A stretch of DNA of 59,134 bases from Streptomyces sp. MA5143a. Its GTDB lineage: Bacteria > Actinomycetota > Actinomycetes > Streptomycetales > Streptomycetaceae. Below, piece after piece: positions 8,398 to 16,488 of this stretch (within the stretch, counting starts at the first letter, position 1; the number at the start of each line of letters is the position of its first letter). The translations under genes were made by a program, and so were the position numbers. The stretch is taken from contig NZ_OLMK01000128.1 of the NCBI RefSeq assembly GCF_900290235.1, forward strand, positions 1 through 59,134. The letters are read 5' to 3'. The notes under the pieces are model-generated. The model made no database searches and had not been told where the DNA came from. It was given only the letters and a program-made list of their open reading frames with translations.

Positions 8398-9024
8398 GTG
8401 ACCCGCCTGCTGCACATCGCCGCCTCCCCGAAAGGCGCGGATTCAGATTCCCGGGCGATCGCGGAGACATTGGTCGAGGCGTATCGCGACGCCCACGAGG
8501 ACGGGATCGCCGACACGTTCGACCTGTGGAAGGAGCCGTTGCCCGCCTTCGACGCGGCCGCCGTAGCGGCCCAGAAGGCGGTGCTCGCCGGGAAGCCGCT
8601 GGAGGGGGCCGCGCACGCGGCGTGGCAGGCGGTGCGCGGCACCTTCGAGCGGTTCGACAGCTACGACAGATATGTGTTCAGCGTGCCGATGTGGAATTCC
8701 GGAATTCCCTATGTGTTGAAACACTTCATCGATGTGGTCAGCCAGTCGGGGATGCTTTTCCGGCTCGATCGGACATCGGGTTACACCGGGCTGCTGCAGG
8801 GAAAGAAAGCAGTGGCGATCTACACGAGTGGCGTCTACGCGCCAGAAATGCCTGAGGGCTTCGGCTCCGACTTCCAGTCGGCGACCTTCAACGACTGGCT
8901 GCGCTGGGCAGGCATCACCGAGATCGACGAAATTTCCGTCAGGGCACTGCGGTTCGCCGCGGACCCGGATACCTTGCGCCGCGAGGCACACGCCCGGGCG
9001 CGGGAACTCGGCAAGACGTTCTGA
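8398..9024 (+). CDS. FMN-dependent NADH azoreductase-like flavoprotein
   Basis: A 208-residue flavodoxin-fold oxidoreductase of the AzoR/NQO family: phosphate-binding start LLHIAASPKG, the flavin-contact motif PMWNSGIPYVLKHFID, and KKAVAIYTSGVYAP. Members reduce quinones, nitroarenes and azo bonds with NADH and FMN. The GTG at 8398 has a purine-rich site (GAGGGAAGA) directly upstream. It sits seven bases after the acyl reductase gene and closes the first transcription block, because a new promoter element lies downstream at 9091. In a cluster with nitrate reduction and arylamine synthesis, an aryl-nitrogen substrate is attractive; quinone detoxification is the simpler alternative. Confidence 0.82.
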   Translation: MTRLLHIAASPKGADSDSRAIAETLVEAYRDAHEDGIADTFDLWKEPLPAFDAAAVAAQKAVLAGKPLEGAAHAAWQAVRGTFERFDSYDRYVFSVPMWNSGIPYVLKHFIDVVSQSGMLFRLDRTSGYTGLLQGKKAVAIYTSGVYAPEMPEGFGSDFQSATFNDWLRWAGITEIDEISVRALRFAADPDTLRREAHARARELGKTF

Positions 9025-9090
9025 TCCGTCGGGAGAGAACATTCCCCCGTCCCGGTAAATCGGCTCTCTTCAGTGCCGAAGTCATCCTCG

Positions 9091-9129
9091 AATTGGCTCT
9101 GTTCCCCGCCGAACGACATGAATTACCGT
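9091..9129 (+). promoter_or_regulatory. Probable promoter P2 ahead of the DAHP synthase gene
   Basis: AATTGGCTCTG (9091-9101) is followed after 22 bases by TACCGT (9124-9129). The same 11-mer lies 21 bases ahead of TACCTT in promoter P1 (745-782), so the two transcription blocks probably answer to the same factor. The leader to the ATG at 9242 would be about 105 bases. Confidence 0.5.
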
Positions 9130-9241
9130 GGCCGGAACGACCTCGTTTTTCCATGAAGAACCTTCGCTGTGGCGGCCCGTCAGGACAACCGTGCGCCGTG
9201 CGCCGAAGTGTTTCGCCTCAATTCGGTGGAGGAATAGCCGC

Positions 9242-10615
9242 ATGTTACTTTCCCCCTCGCTCCGGCGAGCTCGCCCGGTCGACGACCCGGCCTGGCACCC
9301 GGCCTCCTGGCGTGGACGGCCGATCCAGCAGCAGCCGCCGTGGCCGGACCCTGACGAGGCGGCGGCGGTCTCCGACCGCCTGGCCGTCATGTCGGCCCTG
9401 ACCACCCCGCACGACATACGCAACGTACTCGCGGCCATGGTCCGGGTACAGGCCGGTGAGGCGTTCCTGCTGCAGGGCGGGGACTGCGCGGAGCCCTTCG
9501 GGCCGGAGGCCGTCGCCGGGGTCCGGGCCAAGCACCGGGCGCTGGGCGGCCTCGCCGAGCGCGTCAGCAACCGCCTGGACCTGCCGGTGGTCACCGTCGG
9601 CCGGATCGCCGGACAGTTCGCCAAGCCGCGCTCGCGGCCGGTGGAGACGGTGGACGGTCAGGAGCTGCCGGCGTTCCGGGGACTGATGGTCAACGCCCCC
9701 GGTCCGAGCACGTCCGACCGCACGCCCGACCCGCACCGCATGCTGTGCGGCTACTACACGGCGAAGGCGGTGCTGCACGAACTCGCCTCGCTGGCCCATT
9801 CCACCGCTCAGACCCTCGGCCCCCAGGTGTGGGACGCGCGGGCGGCCCGCGAGCTGCCGCACGTCCCGGGCCGGGCGTACGAGCACGACGGCTCACTGCG
9901 CTCGATCGTCCCGGGCTATGGGCAGACCCGCTGGTCCGAGGGGCCGGGATGGCGGCACACCGGGCTGTGGACCAGCCACGAGGCGCTGCTCCTGGACTAC
10001 GAGGAGCCACTGACCCGACGGGACCCCCTCACGGGAGAATGGTTTCTGCTCTCCACTCACCTGCCGTGGATCGGGGACCGGACGCGCCAGGTCGACGGCG
10101 CCCACGTGGCGTTCCTCGCGGGCATCTCCAACCCGGTCGCCTGCAAGATCGGCCCGGCCGCCGAACCCGACGACATCGTCCGGCTCTGCGAGCGACTCGA
10201 CCCCTTCCGCAGGCCCGGCCGGCTCACCCTGGTCTGCCGCATGGGCGCGAGCCAGGTCCGGGAACGCCTGCCCGCGCTGGTCTCCGCCGTACGCCGTGCC
10301 GGGCACCCCGTGATCTGGGTGTGCGACCCGATGCACGGCAACACGACCACCACCGCCACCGGCCTCAAGACCCGTCACCTCAAGACCGTGGTCGACGAGG
10401 TCACCGGCTTCTTCGAGGTGCTGCGCGGGCTGGGGGAGTGGCCCGGGGGCGTCCATCTCGAGATGGCGGGCGGCGATGTGACCGAGTGCCTCGACGGCTC
10501 CCGCCTGACCGACGAGGCCCACCTCACCGAGGCCTACCACACCCTGTGCGACCCCCGGCTCAACGACGAACAGGCGCTGACGCTGGCCGACATGGTCGCC
10601 AAGCTGGCCGGCTGA
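9242..10615 (+). CDS. Class II 3-deoxy-7-phosphoheptulonate (DAHP) synthase
   Basis: A 457-residue plant/PhzC-type DAHP synthase, which condenses phosphoenolpyruvate with erythrose 4-phosphate as the first step of the shikimate pathway. Visible family motifs are LLQGGDCAEPFG with the metal-binding Cys, RIAGQFAKPRS, HGNTTTTATGLKTRH and GGVHLEMAGGDVTECLDGS. The start is set at the ATG at 9242 because GGAGGA stands just ahead and the protein then begins close to the family start; the open frame extends upstream without a better site. Cluster-borne class II enzymes usually serve secondary metabolism by raising chorismate supply, which fits the downstream aminodeoxychorismate synthase. Confidence 0.93.
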   Translation: MLLSPSLRRARPVDDPAWHPASWRGRPIQQQPPWPDPDEAAAVSDRLAVMSALTTPHDIRNVLAAMVRVQAGEAFLLQGGDCAEPFGPEAVAGVRAKHRALGGLAERVSNRLDLPVVTVGRIAGQFAKPRSRPVETVDGQELPAFRGLMVNAPGPSTSDRTPDPHRMLCGYYTAKAVLHELASLAHSTAQTLGPQVWDARAARELPHVPGRAYEHDGSLRSIVPGYGQTRWSEGPGWRHTGLWTSHEALLLDYEEPLTRRDPLTGEWFLLSTHLPWIGDRTRQVDGAHVAFLAGISNPVACKIGPAAEPDDIVRLCERLDPFRRPGRLTLVCRMGASQVRERLPALVSAVRRAGHPVIWVCDPMHGNTTTTATGLKTRHLKTVVDEVTGFFEVLRGLGEWPGGVHLEMAGGDVTECLDGSRLTDEAHLTEAYHTLCDPRLNDEQALTLADMVAKLAG

Positions 10616-10720
10616 GGCCGCCAGGGCGAGTCCGCCTCACCACGCGGCCCTTCACCGCCGCGCACCCCCTTTCCGGACCCCGCCGGGTCCTTCCGCGCCG
10701 CTTCCCCGAGGAGAGCGACG

Positions 10721-13015
10721 ATGCGAACCCTGCTCATCGACAACTACGACTCCTACACCTACAACCTCTTCCAGCTCGTCGCGCAGGTCAACGGCACCGA
10801 ACCCGTCGTCCTCGCCAACGACGCGCCGGAGTGCGACGGCATCGACCTCACCGACTTCGACAACGTGGTGATCTCCCCGGGCCCGGGCAACCCGACGCGC
10901 GCCAAGGACTTCGGCGTCTGCGAACGGATCATCGCCTCGGCACCGCTGCCCGTCCTGGGCGTCTGCCTGGGCCACCAGGGCATCGGCGCGGGCGAGGGCG
11001 CGGAGGTCGTCCGGGCCCCGGAGGCCCGGCACGGTCACCTGACCGCCGTACGACACGACGGAGAGGGTCTCTTCAAGGGCATCCCCCAAAGCTTCACCGC
11101 CGTCCGCTACCACTCTCTGTGCCTGCGCGAGCCGCTGCCGCCCGCGCTGGCGGCCGTCGCGTGGGCGGAGGACGGGGTGCTGATGGGCATCCGACACCGT
11201 GAACGGCCCGTGTGGGGCGTGCAGTTCCACCCCGAGTCGGTCGCGACGGAGTTCGGGCACGAGCTGCTGGCCAACTTCCGGGACCTCACGGAGCAGTTCC
11301 ACACCGCTCACCGCCGCTCACCGGCCCGCGCCCCGGCCGTGCGCCTCCCCCGGCCCGCCGCCCCGCGCCCCGCACCGTCCACGGCGCCCGGCCCCACGCT
11401 CGCGCAGCCCTCCCCGCCCGCCGGAGCCCGTCCCGCGCCCCCACACGCCGGCGAAGGAAGCGGACACAGCGGGCGGCCTGCCCAGAGCGGGCAGCCGCAC
11501 GCCCCACGGCGCTCCTACCGGCTGCGCACACGGATCATCGACTCCGCGGTGAACACCGAGGCCGCCTTCAACCGGCTGTTCGCCTCCTCCTCGCACGCCT
11601 TCTGGCTCGACAGCTCCCTGGTCGACCCCCGGCTGTCCCGCTTCTCCTTCCTCGGTGACGCCTCGGGGCCCCTGTCCGAGGTCGTCCGCTACCGCGTCGG
11701 CGAGGGCACGGTCGAAGTGACCGAGGCCGGGCGCCCGCCACGGAGGATCGACGGCGACGTCTTCGAACACCTGCAGTCCGTGCTGCACAGCCGCCGGGTC
11801 GACGACCCAGGGCTGCCCCTCGACTTCACCTGCGGCTACGTCGGGTATTTCGGCTACGAACTGAAGGCCGACTGCGGCTCCACCGCCAAACACACCGCGC
11901 CGACCCCCGACGCGTACTGGATCTTCGCCGACCGGATGATCGCGGTCGACCACCAGCAGGGCGTCACGTACCTGCTCTGCCTCACCGACGGCGCCCTGCG
12001 CTCCGACACGGAGGCGACCCGCTGGCTGGAGCAGACGGCGTCGACACTCGCCGCGCTGCCCCGGCCCCGGCCGACACTCGTTCCCGAACGCGTCGCCGTG
12101 GACGCCACCCGGCTCGAACCGGCGCTGGTCCGCGACCGGGAGCGGTACCTCGCCGACATCGAGGAGTGCAAGCGGCAACTGCTCGCCGGGGAGAGCTACG
12201 AGATCTGCCTGACCAACGCCGTCCAGCTGCCCCGCCCCGCCGACGGGCTGCGCTTCTACCAGGCGATGCGCCGCTACAACCCGGCCCCCTACTCGGCGTA
12301 CCTGCGTCTGGGCGAGGTCGAGATCGCCTCGTCCTCACCGGAGCGCTTCCTGAGGGTGACCCGCGACGGCACGGTCGAGAGCAAGCCGATCAAGGGGACC
12401 GCGCCGCGCGGCGCCACCGAGGAGGAGGACGCCCGCCTGCGCCGGGAACTCACGACCAGCGCCAAGACCCGCGCCGAGAACCTCATGATCGTGGACCTGC
12501 TGCGCAACGACCTCGGCCGGGTCTGCGAGGTCGGCAGCGTCACGGTCCCCCGGCTGATGAAGACGGAGACCTACGCCACCGTGCACCAGCTCGTGTCCAC
12601 GATCCGTGGCAGGCTGCGCGCCGACGTGGACGCCATCGACTGCGTCCGGGCCTGTTTCCCCGGCGGATCCATGACCGGCGCACCGAAGCTCCGCACGCTG
12701 GACATCATCGACGCGCTCGAGACCCAGGCCCGCGGCGTGTACTCCGGCACCATCGGCTTCCTCGCCTGCAACGGCACCGCGGACCTCAACATCGTGATCC
12801 GCACCGCCGTCATGACGGGCGACCAGCTGCACGTGGGCGCGGGGGGCGCCATCGTCCTCGATTCGGACGCCGTCGAGGAGTACGACGAGATGCTGCTCAA
12901 GGCGACGGCACCGCTCCGGGCCCTGCTGGCGGGCGCCCTCGACACGGACACCGCGGCACCCCGTGGCGCGCAGCAGGCCCGGGCGGCCGGAACAGCCGCG
13001 CTGGACGACCGATGA
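10721..13015 (+). CDS. pabAB: Fused PabA-PabB aminodeoxychorismate synthase
   Basis: A 764-residue fusion that converts chorismate and glutamine to 4-amino-4-deoxychorismate. Residues 1-190 are the glutamine amidotransferase, with nucleophile Cys82 in GVCLGHQ and the catalytic VQFHPES. A proline/alanine-rich linker (about 195-265) follows, and residues 268-750 are the chorismate-binding PabB domain. Lys558 lies in PIKGT, the lysine variant typical of PabB that forms the covalent intermediate; anthranilate synthases carry PIAGT here. The start has the ribosome site GAGGAGAG. The stop overlaps the nitrate reductase start as ATGA (13012-13015), so the two are translationally coupled. Confidence 0.92.
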   Translation: MRTLLIDNYDSYTYNLFQLVAQVNGTEPVVLANDAPECDGIDLTDFDNVVISPGPGNPTRAKDFGVCERIIASAPLPVLGVCLGHQGIGAGEGAEVVRAPEARHGHLTAVRHDGEGLFKGIPQSFTAVRYHSLCLREPLPPALAAVAWAEDGVLMGIRHRERPVWGVQFHPESVATEFGHELLANFRDLTEQFHTAHRRSPARAPAVRLPRPAAPRPAPSTAPGPTLAQPSPPAGARPAPPHAGEGSGHSGRPAQSGQPHAPRRSYRLRTRIIDSAVNTEAAFNRLFASSSHAFWLDSSLVDPRLSRFSFLGDASGPLSEVVRYRVGEGTVEVTEAGRPPRRIDGDVFEHLQSVLHSRRVDDPGLPLDFTCGYVGYFGYELKADCGSTAKHTAPTPDAYWIFADRMIAVDHQQGVTYLLCLTDGALRSDTEATRWLEQTASTLAALPRPRPTLVPERVAVDATRLEPALVRDRERYLADIEECKRQLLAGESYEICLTNAVQLPRPADGLRFYQAMRRYNPAPYSAYLRLGEVEIASSSPERFLRVTRDGTVESKPIKGTAPRGATEEEDARLRRELTTSAKTRAENLMIVDLLRNDLGRVCEVGSVTVPRLMKTETYATVHQLVSTIRGRLRADVDAIDCVRACFPGGSMTGAPKLRTLDIIDALETQARGVYSGTIGFLACNGTADLNIVIRTAVMTGDQLHVGAGGAIVLDSDAVEEYDEMLLKATAPLRALLAGALDTDTAAPRGAQQARAAGTAALDDR

Positions 13016-15234
13016 CCGAGCCGACGGGCACCCCCACGCACTGCCCCTACTGCTCGCTCCAGTGCGGGATGGTCCTGCGACCCACCGACGACCGCACGCA
13101 CCACGCGGGACCTCCCGCACCCAGCACGCCGGCCACTCCGCTCTCCGTCGAGGAGTGGCCCGGCTTCCCCGTCAACCGGGGCGCCCTCTGCGGAAAGGGC
13201 CGCAGCGCCGCCGACCTGCTGAACCCGGCCGTACGGCTCACCGCTCCGCTGGTCCGCGACCGGCCCGGCGCGCCCCTGCGCCCCACGACCTGGAACGAGG
13301 CGCTGGACCGGGTCGTGTCCGGGGTCCGCCGGATCCGTGACGGGCACGGCGCCGAAGCCGTCGGCGTGTTCGGCGGCGGCGGGCTGACCAACGAGAAGGC
13401 GTACCTGCTGGGCAAGTTCGCCAGGGTCGCCCTGAGAACACCGTCGATCGACTACAACGGCCGGTTCTGCATGTCCTCGGCCGCCACCGCCTCGAACCGG
13501 GCCTTCGGCCTGGACCGGGGACTGCCGTTCCCGCTGGCCGACATCGCCGCGACGGACTGCGTGCTGCTCGTCGGCAGCAACCTCGCGGACACCATGCCGC
13601 CCGCGCTGCGGTACCTGACCGAGCTGACCGGGCGCGGCGGACGGCTGATCGTGGTGGACCCGCGCCGCACCCGTACGGCGGCGCAGGCCCATCTGCACCT
13701 CCAGCCCCTGCCCGGAAGCGACCTGGCCCTGGCGCTCGGCATGCTCCACCTCGCCATCGACGGGGGCCTGGTGGACTCGGAGTTCGTGGCACGGCGCACG
13801 ACCGGCTTCGAGGCCGTGCGCACGATCGCCATGGACTACTGGCCGACCCGTGTGGAACGGCTGACCGGTGTGCCCGTGCACCAACTCCGCCGAGCGGTAC
13901 AGACGCTGGCCGCCGCACCCGCCGCCATGGTGCTCACCGCCCGGGGCAGCGAACAGCACAGCAAGGGCACCGACACCGTGCACGGCTGGATCAACCTGTG
14001 CCTGGCCCTGGGCAAGGCCGGGCGCCCCCGCAGCGGCTACGGGTGCCTCACCGGCCAGGGCAACGGCCAGGGAGGCCGCGAACACGGCCAGAAGGCCGAC
14101 CAGTTGCCCGGCTACCGCAGCCTGACCGACCCCACGGCGCGCGAGCACGTGGCGCGCGTGTGGGGGATCGAGCCGGCCGACCTGCCCGGTCCGGGCCGGT
14201 CGGCGTACGAACTGCTCGACAGCGCCGGAACGCCCGGCGGCGTACGGGCGTTGCTGGTCTTCGGCTCCAACCCGGTCGTGTCCGCGCCCCGGGCCGCCCA
14301 TGTCGAGGAGCGGCTGCGGGCGCTGGAACTGCTGGTCGTGAGCGACGTCGTGCTATCGGAGACGGCCGCGCTCGCCGACGTCGTCCTGCCGTCGGCCCAG
14401 TGGGCGGAGGAGACGGGCACGCTGACCAACCTGGAGGGCAGGGTGGTGCTGCGCCGCAAGGCCGTCGACCCGCCGCCCCAGGTGCGCACCGATCTGCAGA
14501 TCCTCTCCGCGCTGGCCGACCGGCTGGGCGTCCCCCACGGGTTCCCCGCCGAACCCCGAGCCGTCTTCGAGGAGTTGCGGCGCGCCTCCGCCGGCGGCCC
14601 GGCCGACTACTCGGGTATCAGCTACGACCGGATCACCGGCGAAGGAGGAGTGTTCTGGCCGTGCCCCGGCGAGGAGCACCCGGGCACGCCCCGGCTCTTC
14701 CTGGACTCCTTCGCGACCCCGGACGGCCGCGCCCGCATGGTGGCCGTGGACTACCGTCCGGTCGCCGAACCTCCCGACGAGCGGTATCCGCTGTACCTGG
14801 TGACCGGGCGGGTGCTGTCCCACTACCAGAGCGGAGCACAGACCCGACGGGTGCCCGCCCTGCGGGCCGCCGAGCCCGGGCCGTTCGTCGAGCTCCATCC
14901 GCATCTCGCCGACCGGCTCGGCGTGGCCGAGGGCGACCAGGTGGCCGTGGTCAGCCGCCGGGGCCGTGCCGTCGCCCCGGCCCGGCTCAGTACCGCGATC
15001 CGCTCGGACGTGGTGTTCATGCCGTTCCACTGGGCCGGGCCCGGGCGGGCCAACACGGTCACCAACCCGGCGCTCGACCCGCTCTCCGGCATGCCCGAGT
15101 TCAAGGTGTGCGCCGTACGCCTGGAACCGGTGACCGCCCCCGTCCCGAACCCCGCCCGCAAGGGCGTTCGGCACATCGTCGCGCACGGGGAAGCGGCCCC
15201 GCACACCGCCGCCCCCGTGACCTCACGGACCTGA
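13012..15234 (+). CDS. nasA: Assimilatory-type molybdopterin nitrate reductase catalytic subunit
   Basis: A 740-residue molybdopterin-guanine-dinucleotide oxidoreductase of the NasA/NarB type. The N-terminal [4Fe-4S] ligands are Cys11, Cys14, Cys18 and Cys60 (CPYCSLQC and GALCGKG). The probable molybdenum ligand is Cys153 in GRFCMSSAA. Cofactor segments include LTARGSEQHSKGTDTVHGW and GCLTGQGNGQGGREHGQKAD, and the C-terminal domain ends with VVFMPFHW and NPALDPLSGMPEFK. No twin-arginine signal is present, so it acts in the cytoplasm and reduces nitrate to nitrite. Unlike some NasA proteins it carries no C-terminal ferredoxin-like extension, and electrons should come from the two flavoproteins encoded downstream. 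It is coupled to pabAB by ATGA. Confidence 0.9.
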   Translation: MTEPTGTPTHCPYCSLQCGMVLRPTDDRTHHAGPPAPSTPATPLSVEEWPGFPVNRGALCGKGRSAADLLNPAVRLTAPLVRDRPGAPLRPTTWNEALDRVVSGVRRIRDGHGAEAVGVFGGGGLTNEKAYLLGKFARVALRTPSIDYNGRFCMSSAATASNRAFGLDRGLPFPLADIAATDCVLLVGSNLADTMPPALRYLTELTGRGGRLIVVDPRRTRTAAQAHLHLQPLPGSDLALALGMLHLAIDGGLVDSEFVARRTTGFEAVRTIAMDYWPTRVERLTGVPVHQLRRAVQTLAAAPAAMVLTARGSEQHSKGTDTVHGWINLCLALGKAGRPRSGYGCLTGQGNGQGGREHGQKADQLPGYRSLTDPTAREHVARVWGIEPADLPGPGRSAYELLDSAGTPGGVRALLVFGSNPVVSAPRAAHVEERLRALELLVVSDVVLSETAALADVVLPSAQWAEETGTLTNLEGRVVLRRKAVDPPPQVRTDLQILSALADRLGVPHGFPAEPRAVFEELRRASAGGPADYSGISYDRITGEGGVFWPCPGEEHPGTPRLFLDSFATPDGRARMVAVDYRPVAEPPDERYPLYLVTGRVLSHYQSGAQTRRVPALRAAEPGPFVELHPHLADRLGVAEGDQVAVVSRRGRAVAPARLSTAIRSDVVFMPFHWAGPGRANTVTNPALDPLSGMPEFKVCAVRLEPVTAPVPNPARKGVRHIVAHGEAAPHTAAPVTSRT

Positions 15235-15249
15235 CCCAGGAGGTAACCC

Positions 15250-16488
15250 ATGGGAAGGAGCGTCGGCCGCCGAGTGGTCGTGGTGGGCCAGGGCATGGCG
15301 GGCGCCCGCTTCGTCCGCCGACTGGCGGCCTGGGCCCCGGACGTCCGGATCACCGTCTACGACACCGAGGCCCGCCCCGGCTACAACCGCCTGCTGCTCA
15401 CCGGCGTCCTGGCGGGCCGTCACCGGCCCGAGGACATCTCACCGCCCCAGGTGCCGGGCATCGACGTCCACGCCGGAGTCCACCTCGTCGCGGTGAACCG
15501 GAACACCCGTACCGTCATCGCCTCCGACGGGACCGCGCAGCCGTACGACACGCTGGTGCTGGCGACCGGCAGCCGCCCCACCCACCCCTGGCGGCTGGGG
15601 CGAGCGGGGGACGGACGGGCGCTGCACACCCTGACCGACTGCCTGCGGCTGCGCGAGGACACCAGGAAGGGGCGCACGTCGGTCGTCGTCGGCGGGGGCC
15701 TGCTCGGGGTCGAGACCGCCCTCACCCTGGCGGGACGCGGCCAGGACGTGACCCTCGTCCACCGCGGCCGGCATCTGATGGACCGCCGCCTCGACGCCGC
15801 GGCCGGCGCCATGCTCCGCGCGGTGCTCCGCGACTGCGGGATCACCGTCCGGACAGGCGTGTCGGCCTGCGCTCCACTTCACGGGCCGGGGGCCACCGGC
15901 GTGTTGCTCGACGACTCCACGGTGGTGTCCGCCGACACGACGGTGATCGCCTGCGGTGTCACCCCGCGCGTCGGCCTCGCCCGTGCCGCCGGACTCGCGG
16001 TGAACAAGGGCCTGATCGTCGACGCCGCGCTGCGCAGCGTCACCGACCCGTCCGTCCACGCCATCGGCGCCTGCGCCGAGCACCGCGGGGTCGTCCACGA
16101 CACGGCGCTGCCCGCCTGGGAGCAGGCCGACGTCCTGGCCGCGCGCCTGTCCGGCCGCGATCGTGGCGCGACCTACCGCGGCACCCGGGTCCTCACCCGT
16201 CTCACCGCGGCGCCGGTCGACCTGGCGGTGTTCGGAGTGACCAGGGCCGACGAACCCACCACGCGAGGGCCGTCGGCGCCTGCCCGACCGGACACCGACG
16301 TGGTGTGCCTGTCGGACGCCGTACGCCGGATCTACAAGAAGGTCGTCACCCGGGGCAACCGGGTCGTGGGCGGCATCCTTCTCGGCGACCTGTCCACGGT
16401 CGACGTGGTCCGCCGCGCCTACGAGGAGGCCGTACCCCTGCCGCAGGACCGCGTCCACCTGGTCTCGGCCGTCGGAGCGGCATCGTGA
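15250..16488 (+). CDS. FAD-dependent pyridine nucleotide oxidoreductase, NasB-like
   Basis: A 412-residue two-dinucleotide-domain flavoprotein: FAD motif VVVVGQGMAGARF at the N-terminus, LVLATGSRP in the middle, the NAD(P)H motif VVVGGGLLGVE, and the second FAD contact VHAIGACAEHRG. It resembles the N-terminal part of NirB/NasB, the electron-transfer subunit of assimilatory nitrate reductase, but has no iron-sulfur cysteines. AGGAGG lies seven bases ahead of the ATG, and the gene starts 15 bases after the nitrate reductase stop. Its stop overlaps the next start as GTGA (16485-16488). It probably passes NAD(P)H electrons to nitrate reductase, alone or with its neighbour. Confidence 0.82.
   Translation: MGRSVGRRVVVVGQGMAGARFVRRLAAWAPDVRITVYDTEARPGYNRLLLTGVLAGRHRPEDISPPQVPGIDVHAGVHLVAVNRNTRTVIASDGTAQPYDTLVLATGSRPTHPWRLGRAGDGRALHTLTDCLRLREDTRKGRTSVVVGGGLLGVETALTLAGRGQDVTLVHRGRHLMDRRLDAAAGAMLRAVLRDCGITVRTGVSACAPLHGPGATGVLLDDSTVVSADTTVIACGVTPRVGLARAAGLAVNKGLIVDAALRSVTDPSVHAIGACAEHRGVVHDTALPAWEQADVLAARLSGRDRGATYRGTRVLTRLTAAPVDLAVFGVTRADEPTTRGPSAPARPDTDVVCLSDAVRRIYKKVVTRGNRVVGGILLGDLSTVDVVRRAYEEAVPLPQDRVHLVSAVGAAS

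Noticed and set aside
745..13015. A phenazine biosynthetic cluster, suggested by EhpF/EhpG-like genes, class II DAHP synthase and a chorismate-using enzyme
   Set aside because: No PhzB, PhzD, PhzF or PhzG is present, and the chorismate enzyme carries PIKGT, which marks aminodeoxychorismate synthase and not PhzE or anthranilate synthase.
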